Below are positions 9,265 through 19,003 of a DNA stretch of 64,000 nt, in pieces. Source of the stretch: Methylobacillus gramineus (GTDB lineage: Bacteria > Pseudomonadota > Gammaproteobacteria > Burkholderiales > Methylophilaceae). A program made the position numbers and the translations under genes. The DNA is taken from contig NZ_JAJAVE010000001.1 in the NCBI RefSeq assembly GCF_020532675.1, positions 186,001-250,000 of the forward strand, written 5' to 3'. Positions within the stretch are counted from its first letter, which is position 1; the number at the start of each line of letters is the position of its first letter. A model generated the notes under the pieces. That model ran no database searches. It was not told the DNA's origin and saw only the letters and a list, made by a program, of their open reading frames with translations.

Positions 9265-10017
9265 ATGTGTAACCGCTTTATCAAATATTGTATTGCCTGC
9301 TGTTTGCTGATCTTGCCTATGCTGGCAAGCGCGGCTGAACCTAGTGGTGTTGGCTTGATCAGTAGCCAGCCTGCTGCAGGGGGAGGGCAGAATTACACGC
9401 TCACTATCCAGACCCTGCTGTTACTCACCTCCCTGTCTTTTTTGCCTGCTGCCTTGCTCATGATGACCAGCTTTACCCGCATCATCATTGTACTGTCCTT
9501 GTTGCGGCAGGCTCTGGGTACGCAATCGTCCCCCCCCAATCAAGTGATGGTGGGGTTGGCATTATTTTTAACCTTGTTTGTCATGGGCCCGGTATTTGAC
9601 CGCATCTACACAGAGGCTTATCAGCCCCTGGATCAAGATCGGATTTCCATGCAGGAGGCGATGGCCAAAGGCGTGGTGCCGCTGAAGGAGTTTATGCTCA
9701 GGCAGACCCGTGAATCTGACCTGGCCTTGTTTCTCAAAATGTCGCGCAGTGAAGCTGTAGAAAAACCAGAAGATGTTTCCCTGCGAGTACTGGTGCCTGC
9801 ATTCATGACCAGCGAGCTGAAAACTGCATTTCAGATCGGATTTGCCATCTTCATTCCCTTCCTCATTATTGACATGGTGGTAGCCAGTATTCTGATGTCG
9901 ATGGGGATGATGATGGTGTCACCGGCGATTGTGGCATTGCCGTTCAAGCTGATGTTGTTTGTGCTGGTGGATGGCTGGCAGCTCTTGCTCGGCTCGCTTG
10001 CCGAGAGTTTTTACTGA
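9265..10017 (+). CDS. fliP: FliP, flagellar export gate protein
   Basis: 250 aa. FliP is the main component of the FliPQR export-gate helix. It has an N-terminal cleavable signal ([17 protein letters not shown]) and the family blocks [36 protein letters not shown] and [20 protein letters not shown], with several membrane segments. A run of eight C at 9530-9537 encodes S-P-P in a conserved loop. Six bases separate it from fliO. Complete. Confidence 0.98.
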   Translation: MCNRFIKYCIACCLLILPMLASAAEPSGVGLISSQPAAGGGQNYTLTIQTLLLLTSLSFLPAALLMMTSFTRIIIVLSLLRQALGTQSSPPNQVMVGLALFLTLFVMGPVFDRIYTEAYQPLDQDRISMQEAMAKGVVPLKEFMLRQTRESDLALFLKMSRSEAVEKPEDVSLRVLVPAFMTSELKTAFQIGFAIFIPFLIIDMVVASILMSMGMMMVSPAIVALPFKLMLFVLVDGWQLLLGSLAESFY

Positions 10018-10027
10018 GGCCCCGATC

Positions 10028-10300
10028 ATGATGAGTCCTGAAAGTGTAATGACAATAGGCCGCCAGGCCATGGAAGTATTGCTACTGGTGGCTGGTCCTG
10101 TCTTGCTGGTGGTGCTGGTCATTGGTTTGCTCGTGAGTATTTTCCAGGCAGCTACACAGATTAATGAAGCCACATTGACCTTTATTCCCAAACTGCTCGG
10201 TGTCTTTGCCACATTGCTGATTGCTGGCCCCTGGATGTTGTCTGTGATCACTGATTACCTGCGGCATGTACTGACCAGTATTCCATCACTGGCAGGTTAG
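10028..10300 (+). CDS. fliQ: FliQ, flagellar export gate protein
   Basis: 90 aa from the ATG at 10028; a second ATG follows at 10031. The open frame continues upstream into fliP, but FliQ proteins begin at the equivalent of MSPESVM and are about 89 aa, so this start is chosen. Two membrane helices are visible (about 14-36 and 52-74) with the family motifs LVSIFQAATQINEATLTFIPK and GPWMLSVI, the first quoted here without its leading residues. It forms the FliPQR gate with its neighbours. Confidence 0.97.
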   Translation: MMSPESVMTIGRQAMEVLLLVAGPVLLVVLVIGLLVSIFQAATQINEATLTFIPKLLGVFATLLIAGPWMLSVITDYLRHVLTSIPSLAG

Positions 10301-10301
10301 T

Positions 10302-11099
10302 ATGGTAACGGTCAGTAGTGAGTTCCTGCAGATGTGGATTGCCACACTGTTCTGGCCGCTTACTCGCATACTGGCTTTTCTGGTAGCTGCACCCATATTC
10401 AGTCATCGGGCATTACCCAATACCATCCGGCTTGGATTCGGACTGGTATTGACGCTGGTGATTATTCCTACCATGCCTGATATTCCGCCCTTATCAATCT
10501 TCTCAATGAATGGTGTATTGATCCTGACGCAGCAAATCCTGATAGGGGCTGCCATGGGGTTTAGCCTCAGAATCATCTTTGCTGCGGTTGAAATGGCAGG
10601 CCATACCTCCGGTATGACCATGGGCTTGGGCTTTGCCAGTTTCTTTGATCCTCAAACACAGGGGCAGAGTACCGCCATTGGTCAATTCCTCGTCGTGCTA
10701 TCCATGTTGATCTTTTTTGCCATTAACGGACACTTGATGGCGATCTCCACACTGGCTGACAGCTTTCAAAGTTTTCCGATTACTGCAGATCCCAGTTTTC
10801 GGCTAAATCCATATAAAATCGCGTTATGGGGGGGCAAGATATTCAGTGCCGGACTGATGATCTCGCTGCCGATTGTGACGGCATTATTGATGGCGAATAT
10901 GGCATTGGGTATTCTGACAAGAACGGCGCCACAACTAAATCTGTTCGGGATTGGTTTCCCCATTACCATCGGGCTGGGTTTTCTGGTGTTGATGTTGGCA
11001 TTGCCCTATATGTTGCAGCCTGTCCAAAGGTTAATGTATGAAAGCATGAGTTTTATGCAGGAAATAGCACAGCCAGTGACCGCCACCCCGGCTAATTAA
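10302..11099 (+). CDS. fliR: FliR, flagellar export gate protein
   Basis: 265 aa with about six membrane helices. FliR is the single-copy gate subunit that closes the FliP5Q4R1 spiral and contacts FlhB. Family blocks are visible: FWPLTRILAFLVAAPIFSHR near the N-terminus, GFSLRIIFAAVEMAGHTSGM, and FGIGFPITIGLGFLVL. The ATG comes one base after the fliQ stop. It is the last flagellar gene of the plus-strand run. A run of seven G lies near 10830. Complete. Confidence 0.97.
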   Translation: MVTVSSEFLQMWIATLFWPLTRILAFLVAAPIFSHRALPNTIRLGFGLVLTLVIIPTMPDIPPLSIFSMNGVLILTQQILIGAAMGFSLRIIFAAVEMAGHTSGMTMGLGFASFFDPQTQGQSTAIGQFLVVLSMLIFFAINGHLMAISTLADSFQSFPITADPSFRLNPYKIALWGGKIFSAGLMISLPIVTALLMANMALGILTRTAPQLNLFGIGFPITIGLGFLVLMLALPYMLQPVQRLMYESMSFMQEIAQPVTATPAN

Positions 11100-11148
11100 A
11101 TTTTGATGTGACACCGGCAGCAGATATCAATATTGAAAGTTTGAGTGT

Positions 11149-12366
11149 ATGAGACAAGATCAGGCATTTATTGGCCGTCAGCCAATCATGAATATTAACC
11201 AGGATATCGTGGCCTATGAGCTGTTCTTCAGGCATAGCGGTGAAGCTACCACGGCCGTGTTTGAGAATAGCCTGCAGGCATGCACTCGTGTGCTGGTGAA
11301 TACGATTAGTGATATGGGTTCCCAGTGGTTGTTGGGTGACAAGATGGCCTTCATCAATGTCAGCGAGGAAATGCTACAAAGCGAGTTCCTCGAATTGTTG
11401 CCACCCGCAAGAACCGTCCTCGAACTGAGCGATATCACTGCGCCAACTACAGCTGTAGTGGAGCGTTGCCATTTCCTGCGCAAGCGTGGATACAAGATTG
11501 CGCTCAAGGACAAAGGTGATTCATTGCTGGGCTCACCGTTGATTGATTGTGCTGATTTTATCAAGATCGATACACTTTCACGTTCCATGGATGATGTTGC
11601 GCGACGTTTCCTTGATTATCAAAGTCTGACGGTTAAGATCGTGGCAGAAAAAGTTGAGCGGCAGGAACAGTATGAAGCTTGCAAGAAAATAGGGTTTCAT
11701 TTGATCCAGGGTTTCTATTTTGCGCATACTGAAACCTTTACAGCCAAAGTGATCAACCCCGCTTTTACTGCAGTGCTGGATTTGCTCAATATGATCAGCC
11801 GTGATGCTGATATGAAGGAGGTCGAGAATGGCTTCAAGCGTGATGCGGCGCTTTCCTTCAAACTGTTGCGTTATATCAATTCGGTCGGATTTGGGCTGTC
11901 ATGTGAGATCCAGTCTATCCGCCATGCGTTGACCATTATTGGCACCAAGCAACTTTATCGCTGGCTGACCCTGCTGATGGTGACAGCAGGGGAAAATTCT
12001 GCCGCACCTGCGCTCATGAAAACCTCGATTACGCGAGGGCGCCTGACTGAACTGCTCGGTGATGGGTACTTTGACAAGGCAGGCCGCGACAATCTGTTTG
12101 TCGTCGGGGTTTTTTCCATGCTGGATCGCATGCTGGAAATGCCCATGGAGCAAGTGCTGGAGAAGGTAGACCTGCCTGAGGCAGTGCATGATGCCTTATT
12201 GCATAGGCAAGGCATATACGGGCCATTTCTTGAACTGGCGGAAGCCTGCGAGAATCAGGACGGCACTCGGATTATCGCATTGGCCAGCAACCTGCAGCTT
12301 GATCCCAACAAGGTGAATGATTGCCATATTGCTTCACTTGCCTGGGTTGAAGCCCTGGGCATATAG
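11149..12366 (+). CDS. Degenerate-EAL plus HDOD signalling protein
   Basis: 405 aa. The N-terminal half (about 1-200) is an EAL-type fold opening IGRQPIMNINQDIVAYELFF. The catalytic motifs are altered: YELFFR replaces the EAL loop and KDKGDSL stands where active enzymes have DDFGTG. EKVE and the closing GFHLIQGFYF are kept. The C-terminal half (about 200-390) is an HDOD domain (RDAALSFKLLRYINS...IQSIRHALTIIG). The family resembles YuxH-like and CdgJ-like regulators. Cyclic-di-GMP hydrolysis is unlikely; ligand sensing or protein binding is more likely. It follows fliR by 49 bases on the same strand and converges on flgL, so a role in motility control is plausible but inferred. Confidence 0.88.
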   Translation: MRQDQAFIGRQPIMNINQDIVAYELFFRHSGEATTAVFENSLQACTRVLVNTISDMGSQWLLGDKMAFINVSEEMLQSEFLELLPPARTVLELSDITAPTTAVVERCHFLRKRGYKIALKDKGDSLLGSPLIDCADFIKIDTLSRSMDDVARRFLDYQSLTVKIVAEKVERQEQYEACKKIGFHLIQGFYFAHTETFTAKVINPAFTAVLDLLNMISRDADMKEVENGFKRDAALSFKLLRYINSVGFGLSCEIQSIRHALTIIGTKQLYRWLTLLMVTAGENSAAPALMKTSITRGRLTELLGDGYFDKAGRDNLFVVGVFSMLDRMLEMPMEQVLEKVDLPEAVHDALLHRQGIYGPFLELAEACENQDGTRIIALASNLQLDPNKVNDCHIASLAWVEALGI

Positions 12367-12414
12367 CTGGATCGTTACCTGGCAGAGCCAATCAGCATGA
12401 GCCTGCGAGCAGCA

Positions 12415-13329
12415 TTACAACAGGTTGAATAATGACAGCCTGGTTATGGCCACAAACGACTTCTGTGCAGCTTCCAGAACCGTTTGCTGTTTGGTCAGGT
12501 CGGATAGGGCTTGAGCATAGTCCAGATCCTGAATTTCCGATAAAGACTTGGCATATTGCAGGTCTCGATCACTGCCATCGGTATTCAGTGCTTCCAGTTC
12601 TTTGAGCGCTGAACCGTTACTCGCACGTACACCCAGCACATTATCCATAGTGGATTGCAGTGCGTTGTTGGCTGCATCCAGCCCGTCACGCAACGCCTGT
12701 GCCTCTGTCTCATTGGTCACTGGGGTGGCAAGCAGGTTGGCGATCTGAGTCAGTGAGGCAAAGACGTCATTGCCATTGGCCTGGAAAATATTGGGAGCCG
12801 TGTCGGTGATGGCTAGCTGTCGACTATTGGATACCTGCAACTTGCGCACCTGATTATCACCGTTATAGGTCACCCCAGTGGCGGTCTGGCTATAAGGCGC
12901 TGTATCCGTCATGAAGCCGGAATATAGATAATTGCCGCTGCCGTCTTTGGCATTGGCGAGTCCAATCAGGCCTTCCAGGTTGTTACGTATACTGATTGCA
13001 AGAAAGTTGCGCTGGGTATTGTCATAAGAGGCATTGCCACCTTCCAGTACACTGGACTTCATCGCCAGCAGCATATCAGTCACGCTGTCAAGATTGCCTT
13101 CCACCGCATTCATGTTGTTCTCGGCAAACTGGCGGTTACGTTCGTACTGGGTATTGATGCTTTGTGAGTTCTGTATACCCAACGCCCGCGCCGAGCCAAC
13201 GGGATCATCAGCTGGCGTCAAGATGCGCTTCTTGCTGGCAATCTGTTCCATCAATTTGCTTTGTTCCGCCTGTAGCTGCGATAGCCTGGTAACGCCGTTT
13301 TGATACATGGAATTGGTACTAATGCGCAT
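12415..13329 (-). CDS. flgL: FlgL, hook-filament junction protein
   Basis: 304 aa. FlgL (HAP3) is the second adaptor between hook and filament. It has a flagellin-like N-terminus (MRISTNSMYQNGVTRLSQLQ, then EQIASKKRILTPADDPVGSARALGIQ shortened here as RILTPADDPVGSARAL). The helical C-terminus contains LEALNTDGSDRDLQYAKSLSE. Both ends form the coiled coil that packs in the filament core. It lies 14 bases downstream of flgK, with which it is surely co-transcribed. Last gene of the minus-strand flg run. Confidence 0.95.
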   Translation of the reverse strand: MRISTNSMYQNGVTRLSQLQAEQSKLMEQIASKKRILTPADDPVGSARALGIQNSQSINTQYERNRQFAENNMNAVEGNLDSVTDMLLAMKSSVLEGGNASYDNTQRNFLAISIRNNLEGLIGLANAKDGSGNYLYSGFMTDTAPYSQTATGVTYNGDNQVRKLQVSNSRQLAITDTAPNIFQANGNDVFASLTQIANLLATPVTNETEAQALRDGLDAANNALQSTMDNVLGVRASNGSALKELEALNTDGSDRDLQYAKSLSEIQDLDYAQALSDLTKQQTVLEAAQKSFVAITRLSLFNLL

Positions 13330-13343
13330 AATAGGCCTCGTAT

Positions 13344-15278
13344 TTAGCGGATGGACAACAATGTGTCAAACAGGGTGCTGGCGATTTGCATCACCTTGCC
13401 CGCTGCCTGGTAGGCTTGCTGGTAGCGCAGTAGGTTCACTGCTTCCTCATCCAGATTGACGCCAGACTCGGATTGCTGGGTGGTCAATGTCTGCTTGAGC
13501 AGCTCATCTTCTGCTGCACCTGTGACTTGCAGTTCACGGGTGCGGTTACCGACAAAGCTGACCAGCTGGTTGAAGACATCCTGATAAGATGCTGTCCCGT
13601 TGTTCATGGTCTTGCCTGTTTGCAGTGCTGCAAGCTGCAGGGCGTTGCGATTGTCACCGGAAGCATTGCTGGTGTTGGCACTGACGGTGAACTGGTCGCC
13701 ATTGGCGGGTGCGCCGCTGATGCTGAAATTTAACCCAGCCACACTGATGCTTGCACCTGCTGTATAGGGCACAGAACTACCGGCTGGATATGTTGTGGAG
13801 CCACTGGCCGTTGTGACTGTGATGGCCTGGCCTGCAGGGAATCCACTCAGGTTACCACCGGTATAATTCAAGGTAAAAGGCGTGGTGAGCGGGGCGCTGG
13901 CATAACCGCTGTCAACCCTGACACTGCCTATTGCCCCAGAGCCCGTGTTAGCACTAGCAGCTGTGCCTGCGACGACAGGGGCGCCAGCAGCTATATTGGC
14001 AATCTGTGATATTGCCATGCTCATATTGGTGGCGGCATTGGCGGTGGGGCGAATCACAAATTCATCGCCGGAGTTCATACTGCCGGAGTCTATGCTAAAG
14101 CTGACGCCATCCACTGTTTGCGGCAAGCTGGTAAATGATTGCGATACACCATCACTGGTACGCGTCACCGAGTAATTGCTGCCGTCATAGCGCAAGCGGT
14201 AATCGCTGGTAGTGAGCGCATTGGCATTGACGATGCCGCTGGACACTTCGGCATTGCCAGTGTTGCGAGAACTGCCATTCACTTCAGGGGCCGGGATATT
14301 GAAAAAATTACCGCCGGGGGTGCCATTGGCTGTCAGGCCCTGTTGATGCTGGGTATTGAAGGATTGTGCCAAGCCAATCGCGATCTGGCCCAGGGTATTC
14401 TGCGAGGTATCAAGCGATTGGCTGCGATATTGCAACAGACCACCAATCGTGCCACCTTGCAGGCTAGTTTCTGACAGGAGGCTGGTTGTGCCACCAGACT
14501 GATAAGCGACTGCGAGTCTGCTGGGGTCGGTGGGGGAGTTGATGGTGGCCAGGGAATAAGCCTTGAGCCCGGACACCAGCGGAATGCCGTTGCCGATGAA
14601 CACATTGTATTTGCTGCCATCCTGGACGACGACGGTACCCTTGATTTCTTTGTTGAGCTGCAATACCAGCTGATCACGCTGATCCATCAGGTCATTCGGG
14701 GGTTGACCGGTACTGCTCATTGCCGCATCAATCGTCTCGTTGAGGCGGGCAATTTCCTTGGCGTAAGTATTGACCGTGGCCACACTGGTGGTGAGCTGGG
14801 CATTGACGTTACTCTGCATCTCCTGCAGACGCTCTCCCAGGCTCTGGAAGCGGCTGATCAGCGCTTCACCGGAGGAGATGACGGCTTGGCGTGAAGCCGG
14901 GTCATTGGTTGCGGATGAAAGGTCATTGATGGACTTGAAGAAATCCTGGATTGCGGGCGAAAGTCCAGCATTGGAGTCGGCCAGCATGCTGTTGATCTGG
15001 TTGATATTGCTCAGTTGAGTATTGATGGCGCTGCTGATCGATTGGCTATTATTGAGCTGCTTGGCCAATAGGTCGTTGTAGACCCGCTTGACGGTATCAA
15101 TCTGTGTACCCTGACCAATAAAACCAAAGCCCCAATTCTGTGCCTGCGCAGTGGCCTGCACAATCACTTGACGTGAGTAGCCCTGGGTGTTCGCATTGGA
15201 GATATTGTGACCAGTGACATTAATGCCAACTTGCGCTGCATTTAATGCCGTTTTACCGATGTTGAATATACTGGACAT
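13344..15278 (-). CDS. flgK: FlgK, hook-associated protein 1
   Basis: 644 aa. FlgK (HAP1) is the first junction protein between hook and filament. The N-terminus is the conserved rod/hook-family helix (FNIGKTALNAAQVGINVTGH followed by NISNANTQGYSRQ). The C-terminus is EEAVNLLRYQQAYQAAGKVM. The middle (about 350-560) is a serine/glycine/threonine-rich variable domain, probably surface exposed. A candidate sigma-28 promoter lies 42 bases upstream, matching the late expression known for flgKL in other species. flgL follows after 14 bases. Confidence 0.96.
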   Translation of the reverse strand: MSSIFNIGKTALNAAQVGINVTGHNISNANTQGYSRQVIVQATAQAQNWGFGFIGQGTQIDTVKRVYNDLLAKQLNNSQSISSAINTQLSNINQINSMLADSNAGLSPAIQDFFKSINDLSSATNDPASRQAVISSGEALISRFQSLGERLQEMQSNVNAQLTTSVATVNTYAKEIARLNETIDAAMSSTGQPPNDLMDQRDQLVLQLNKEIKGTVVVQDGSKYNVFIGNGIPLVSGLKAYSLATINSPTDPSRLAVAYQSGGTTSLLSETSLQGGTIGGLLQYRSQSLDTSQNTLGQIAIGLAQSFNTQHQQGLTANGTPGGNFFNIPAPEVNGSSRNTGNAEVSSGIVNANALTTSDYRLRYDGSNYSVTRTSDGVSQSFTSLPQTVDGVSFSIDSGSMNSGDEFVIRPTANAATNMSMAISQIANIAAGAPVVAGTAASANTGSGAIGSVRVDSGYASAPLTTPFTLNYTGGNLSGFPAGQAITVTTASGSTTYPAGSSVPYTAGASISVAGLNFSISGAPANGDQFTVSANTSNASGDNRNALQLAALQTGKTMNNGTASYQDVFNQLVSFVGNRTRELQVTGAAEDELLKQTLTTQQSESGVNLDEEAVNLLRYQQAYQAAGKVMQIASTLFDTLLSIR

Positions 15279-15319
15279 GATGGTTATCGATCAGTTTGCC
15301 TGAGAATCAATTAATAGAA

Positions 15320-15346
15320 TGAACGGCATAAAATCCAGAAACTTTA
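15320..15346 (-). promoter_or_regulatory. Candidate sigma-28 promoter for flgKL
   Basis: On the minus strand TAAA (15343-15346), a 15-base spacer, and GCCGTTCA (15320-15327), about 42 bases before the flgK start. Against the consensus TAAA-N15-GCCGATAA the -35 and spacer are exact and the -10 matches 6 of 8. The 114-base flgJ-flgK gap is one of the few breaks in the flg run, and flgKL is FliA-dependent in enterics, which supports the call. Confidence 0.6.
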
Positions 15347-15392
15347 TCAAGGCAGGCTGTATTCGCTGAAATAGCCTTGGTCATCTGCTGGG

Positions 15393-16298
15393 TTAAGCCG
15401 CCCGGTTCACGCTTTCTATCACCCGCTGTAACTTGCTCGCGTACTGTGGGTCTGTCGCATAACCTGCATTCTGCATGGCCTGCGCATAGCCAGCCGTGCT
15501 ATCGGTATTGGCCAGCACTTTTTCATAGCGCGGATTGTTTTGCATCATGCTGGCAAAATCGCGGAAGGAGTCTGCGTACGAGTCATAAGCGCGAAACTTC
15601 TCTATGCGTTTTTGCGGTACGCCATTGATATACTCGGTGGTGACGGCGTCTACCGTCTTGCCTTTCCAGCTGGCGCCTGCCTTGATACCGAACAGATTGT
15701 TACTGGCAGTGCCATCGACACCGGTGATCTGGCGCTTGCCCCAGCCACTTTCCAGTGCCGCCTGCCCCAGCATCAAGTTGGCAGGAATGCCACTGTCATT
15801 GCTGGCAGCTTCAGCGTGTTGTGTCATCTGTTGCATGAATGCCTGGGAGTTGCGAGGAATCGTGCTGTTCTCGCTATTGCTCGGGATACCCGCACTGGCA
15901 ATACTGCGTGCAGTCGCGGTCAGGTTGCCCAGAGCGTTTGATTGCGCGGTCAGCTCATCAACCACCGGCGTTTCACTGCCGCTGATACCGCCCTGTAGCT
16001 GGCGGGTGAGCATCTCGGCCAGACCAATGCCACGATTGGCAATTTTCTGACTTAGCTGCTGATCCATCATGGTCGTGAAGGTGCGGCTTTGCTCACTGTC
16101 GAACATGCTCTCCTTGGGAGTGGCATCACGCATGCTTTTGAGCATCATGTTGACAAACAGGGCTTCGAATTGGGTTGCTGCAGCCTTGATTGATTCCGGA
16201 GTATTCTGCCGCGCGGCTTGTTTCAGTGTATTGAGGCTGTTGGCATCGGCTGCTATCTTGCTACTGTAGTCGGCGTTGATGTTGGGAGTATCCATCAT
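15393..16298 (-). CDS. flgJ: FlgJ, rod-cap protein with peptidoglycan hydrolase domain
   Basis: 301 aa, the long two-domain form found in beta- and gammaproteobacteria. The N-terminal part (about 30-100) is the rod-binding scaffold (AATQFEALFVNMMLKSMRDA). The C-terminal part (about 150-298) is a glucosaminidase/muramidase domain with LMLGQAALESGWGKR. Glu183 is the likely catalytic acid. It opens the peptidoglycan for the growing rod. It starts 6 bases after flgI. Complete. Confidence 0.96.
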   Translation of the reverse strand: MMDTPNINADYSSKIAADANSLNTLKQAARQNTPESIKAAATQFEALFVNMMLKSMRDATPKESMFDSEQSRTFTTMMDQQLSQKIANRGIGLAEMLTRQLQGGISGSETPVVDELTAQSNALGNLTATARSIASAGIPSNSENSTIPRNSQAFMQQMTQHAEAASNDSGIPANLMLGQAALESGWGKRQITGVDGTASNNLFGIKAGASWKGKTVDAVTTEYINGVPQKRIEKFRAYDSYADSFRDFASMMQNNPRYEKVLANTDSTAGYAQAMQNAGYATDPQYASKLQRVIESVNRAA

Positions 16299-16304
16299 GT
16301 TGCC

Positions 16305-17417
16305 CTAGATGATTTCCAGCTCAGCACGCAATGAGCCGGCTGCCTTCATCGCTTGCAGTATGGCCAGTAGATCTTGCGGGGTGGCGCCGATGGCATTCAA
16401 TGCTTTGACGACATCTGATAAGGAGGTGCCTTTATCCAGCTTGATTACTTTGCCTGGTTCTTTGTTGATTTCAACCTGGGATACTTGTGTTGCCACGGTT
16501 TGACCGCCAGAGAATGCTCCGGGCTGACTGATGGCAGGGGCTGTATTGATGACCACGGACAAATTGCCATGGGAAATGGCGCAGTCATCCAGTGTGACAG
16601 CCTGGTTCATGACCACAGAACCGGTACGTGCATTCAAGATGACTTTAGCCATGCCCTGTGCAGGCTTGATATCCACATTCTCCAGATTGCCCAGGAACGC
16701 CACGCGGCTGCTATTGGCTGGAGGTTGAACCTGAATGACGCGACTATCCAGTGCCGTCGCAGTGCCCGTGCCAAAACGCTGGTTAAGAGCATCGACGACC
16801 ATGCTGGCGGTGGAGAAGTCCGCTTCTTTCAGTTCCAGGTTAATAGTGCTGCCTGCAGTAAGCTGGCTAGGTACTGCACGTTCCACGGTTGCACCGGCTG
16901 AAATGCGGCCCGCGCTTAGATGATTGATCTGCTTGCTGGTACCGCTGGCACCTGCACCTGCGCCGCCTACCAACAGATTGCCTTGGGCCATGGCATAGAC
17001 CTGGTTATCAGCCCCTTTGAGTGGAGTCATCAATAGTGTGCCCCCACGCAGGCTCTTGGCATTACCCATGGACGAGACGGTCACATCCATGTTTTGCCCA
17101 GGTTGGGCAAATGGGGCAAGATTGCCTGTCACCATGACGGCCGCCACATTACGTAATTGCAGATTGGTACCCACTGGCAGGTTGATGCCCATTTGCTGCA
17201 TCATGCTGACAATGCTCTGTACGGTAAACGGGGTTTGAGTCGTCTGGTCACCGGTACCATCGAGCCCGACCACCAGTCCGTAGCCAATCAGCTGGTTGGC
17301 CCGTACCCCTTGGATTGTTGTCAGATCCTTGAGGCGCTCGGCACTGGTGATGGGGGCTGCGATCAGGCTACCCAATGCAGCCAGGGCAAGAATAGTATGT
17401 TTCATGATCATGCTCAT
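16305..17417 (-). CDS. flgI: FlgI, flagellar P-ring protein
   Basis: 370 aa. FlgI forms the periplasmic bushing in the peptidoglycan layer. It begins with a Sec signal peptide (ILALAALGSLIAAPITSAERL), and the mature start RLKDLTTIQGVRANQLIGYG is a family hallmark (quoted without flanks). ATG codons at 17417, 17411 and 17405 are all possible starts. The first overlaps the flgH stop as ATGA, suggesting coupling. FlgA, encoded upstream on the other strand, is its chaperone. Confidence 0.97.
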   Translation of the reverse strand: MSMIMKHTILALAALGSLIAAPITSAERLKDLTTIQGVRANQLIGYGLVVGLDGTGDQTTQTPFTVQSIVSMMQQMGINLPVGTNLQLRNVAAVMVTGNLAPFAQPGQNMDVTVSSMGNAKSLRGGTLLMTPLKGADNQVYAMAQGNLLVGGAGAGASGTSKQINHLSAGRISAGATVERAVPSQLTAGSTINLELKEADFSTASMVVDALNQRFGTGTATALDSRVIQVQPPANSSRVAFLGNLENVDIKPAQGMAKVILNARTGSVVMNQAVTLDDCAISHGNLSVVINTAPAISQPGAFSGGQTVATQVSQVEINKEPGKVIKLDKGTSLSDVVKALNAIGATPQDLLAILQAMKAAGSLRAELEII

Positions 17418-18097
17418 AATGGTGCAATGCTCAAGAAGAAGCGGGTAAGAATCGACATGACCTGTGAGGCATCGAGATTGCTATTGGTGCGGTACTCTAT
17501 CCTGGCATCGGCTACCCGGCTGGATGCCACGCTATTGCCCGCAGCGACATACATGGGGTCTATCACGCCAGAAAAGCGTACAAATTCGGTACCACGGTCA
17601 AAGGCCACTTGTTTTTCACCGCTGACGACCAAATGACCGTTGGGTAATACTTCGGTCACTGTTGCGCTAATGGTGCCGGTGAAGACATTACGTGCATTGG
17701 ATGCGGCGGCATCATCATAGGAGTTGTCAGAACTTGCGCTGGCGCTCAGTCTTGGGAATGTTCGTCCGAGGAAGCTTGTGACACCAGCGTTGACCTCACC
17801 TGATTTACTGGCAGAGTTGGTACCAGACTTGGTGGCGGAGGTGTTTTCCGTAATGTTGATGACGATGGTATCCCCTACCAAACGCGCCCGCTTGTCTTCA
17901 AGCAGTGGGCGATAGGTCGCCGGGCTGTAAATACCACCGCTGTTATACGCGACGGTACTGGGTTGGGGAGGGCGTGCAGTGCTTGGGCCCTTGGTAATGG
18001 TTTTAGGCGTCACTGCGCAAGCACTCGTCAGCACCAGCAAGATGGCTGTGAGTAAATATTGGACATACTGTGTATGCCGATTGTGTCGTGATCGCAT
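17414..18097 (-). CDS. flgH: FlgH, flagellar L-ring lipoprotein
   Basis: 227 aa from the ATG at 18097. An in-frame ATG lies upstream at 18130, but AAAGGAACCATC precedes the 18097 codon and no ribosome-binding site precedes the other. The signal ends in the lipobox LTSAC (Cys27). L-ring motifs follow: ARLVGDTIVINITENTSATK and GHLVVSGEKQVAFDRGTEFV. FlgH forms the outer-membrane bushing. The gene overlaps flgI by 4 bases. Confidence 0.96.
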   Translation of the reverse strand: MRSRHNRHTQYVQYLLTAILLVLTSACAVTPKTITKGPSTARPPQPSTVAYNSGGIYSPATYRPLLEDKRARLVGDTIVINITENTSATKSGTNSASKSGEVNAGVTSFLGRTFPRLSASASSDNSYDDAAASNARNVFTGTISATVTEVLPNGHLVVSGEKQVAFDRGTEFVRFSGVIDPMYVAAGNSVASSRVADARIEYRTNSNLDASQVMSILTRFFLSIAPL

Positions 18098-18146
18098 GAT
18101 GGTTCCTTTGCGGCCAGATAATTCATTCATGATGAATTGTCGTTAC

Positions 18147-18929
18147 TTAAAGTTGTGAAAGCCGTTGCAACATCTGGTCTGACGTAGAAATCGCCTTGCT
18201 ATTGATTTCATATGCGCGCTGGGTCTGAATCATGCTGACCAGCTCCTCCACCACGTTGACGTTGGAGGTTTCCACATAGTTCTGTATCAGCATACCTGCG
18301 CCATTGCTACCAGGCTGGTTGATATTGGCGGTGCCTGACGCAGCAGTTTCTGCGTAGAGGTTTTCGCCACGGGATTGCAAGCCAGCCGGATTGATGAAAG
18401 TGGCGAGCTGAAAGCTGCCGATCTGTACGGCATTAGGACTGTCGGGTAACACAACGGATACCGTACCATCACGGCCGACCGTAATGCTCTGGGCATTTGG
18501 CGGGATCACGATCGCAGGCTGTATGGTAAAGCCACTGGCCGTGACCAGCTGACCCTGATTATCCATCTGGAATGCGCCATCACGGGTGTAGGCCGTACTG
18601 CCATCAGGCAGCAATACCTGGAAAAAGCCGTCGCCACTGATGGCCACGTCTTTTGAGTTGCCGGTTTGTTGCAGGTTGCCTTGCGTATGAATGCGCTCGG
18701 TGGCAACGGGGCGCACACCGGTACCCAATTGCAAGCCAGACGGCAATTGCGTTTGCTGTGAGGATTGTGCCCCTGGCTGGCGGATGTTCTGGTAGAGCAG
18801 GTCTTCAAATACGGCGCGTGTTTTCTTGAACCCGTTGGTGCTGACATTGGCGAGGTTGTTGGCAATCACATCCATCTGTGTTTGCTGGGCTTCCAGGCCG
18901 GTTTTGGCGATCCATAGCGAACGTATCAT
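18147..18929 (-). CDS. flgG: FlgG, distal rod protein
   Basis: 260 aa, exactly the usual FlgG length. It starts [20 protein letters not shown], followed by [20 protein letters not shown], and ends [20 protein letters not shown] plus [19 protein letters not shown]. These terminal helices form the coiled core of the rod. FlgG builds the distal rod driveshaft through the P and L rings. It lies between flgF and flgH with no anomalies. Confidence 0.98.
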   Translation of the reverse strand: MIRSLWIAKTGLEAQQTQMDVIANNLANVSTNGFKKTRAVFEDLLYQNIRQPGAQSSQQTQLPSGLQLGTGVRPVATERIHTQGNLQQTGNSKDVAISGDGFFQVLLPDGSTAYTRDGAFQMDNQGQLVTASGFTIQPAIVIPPNAQSITVGRDGTVSVVLPDSPNAVQIGSFQLATFINPAGLQSRGENLYAETAASGTANINQPGSNGAGMLIQNYVETSNVNVVEELVSMIQTQRAYEINSKAISTSDQMLQRLSQL

Positions 18930-19003
18930 GATCTGCTCCTTGTTGCTGGCAACAGTGGTTGCCGGAATATGCGAAATTAATGCTTATGTTATACCGCTAG
19001 GCT

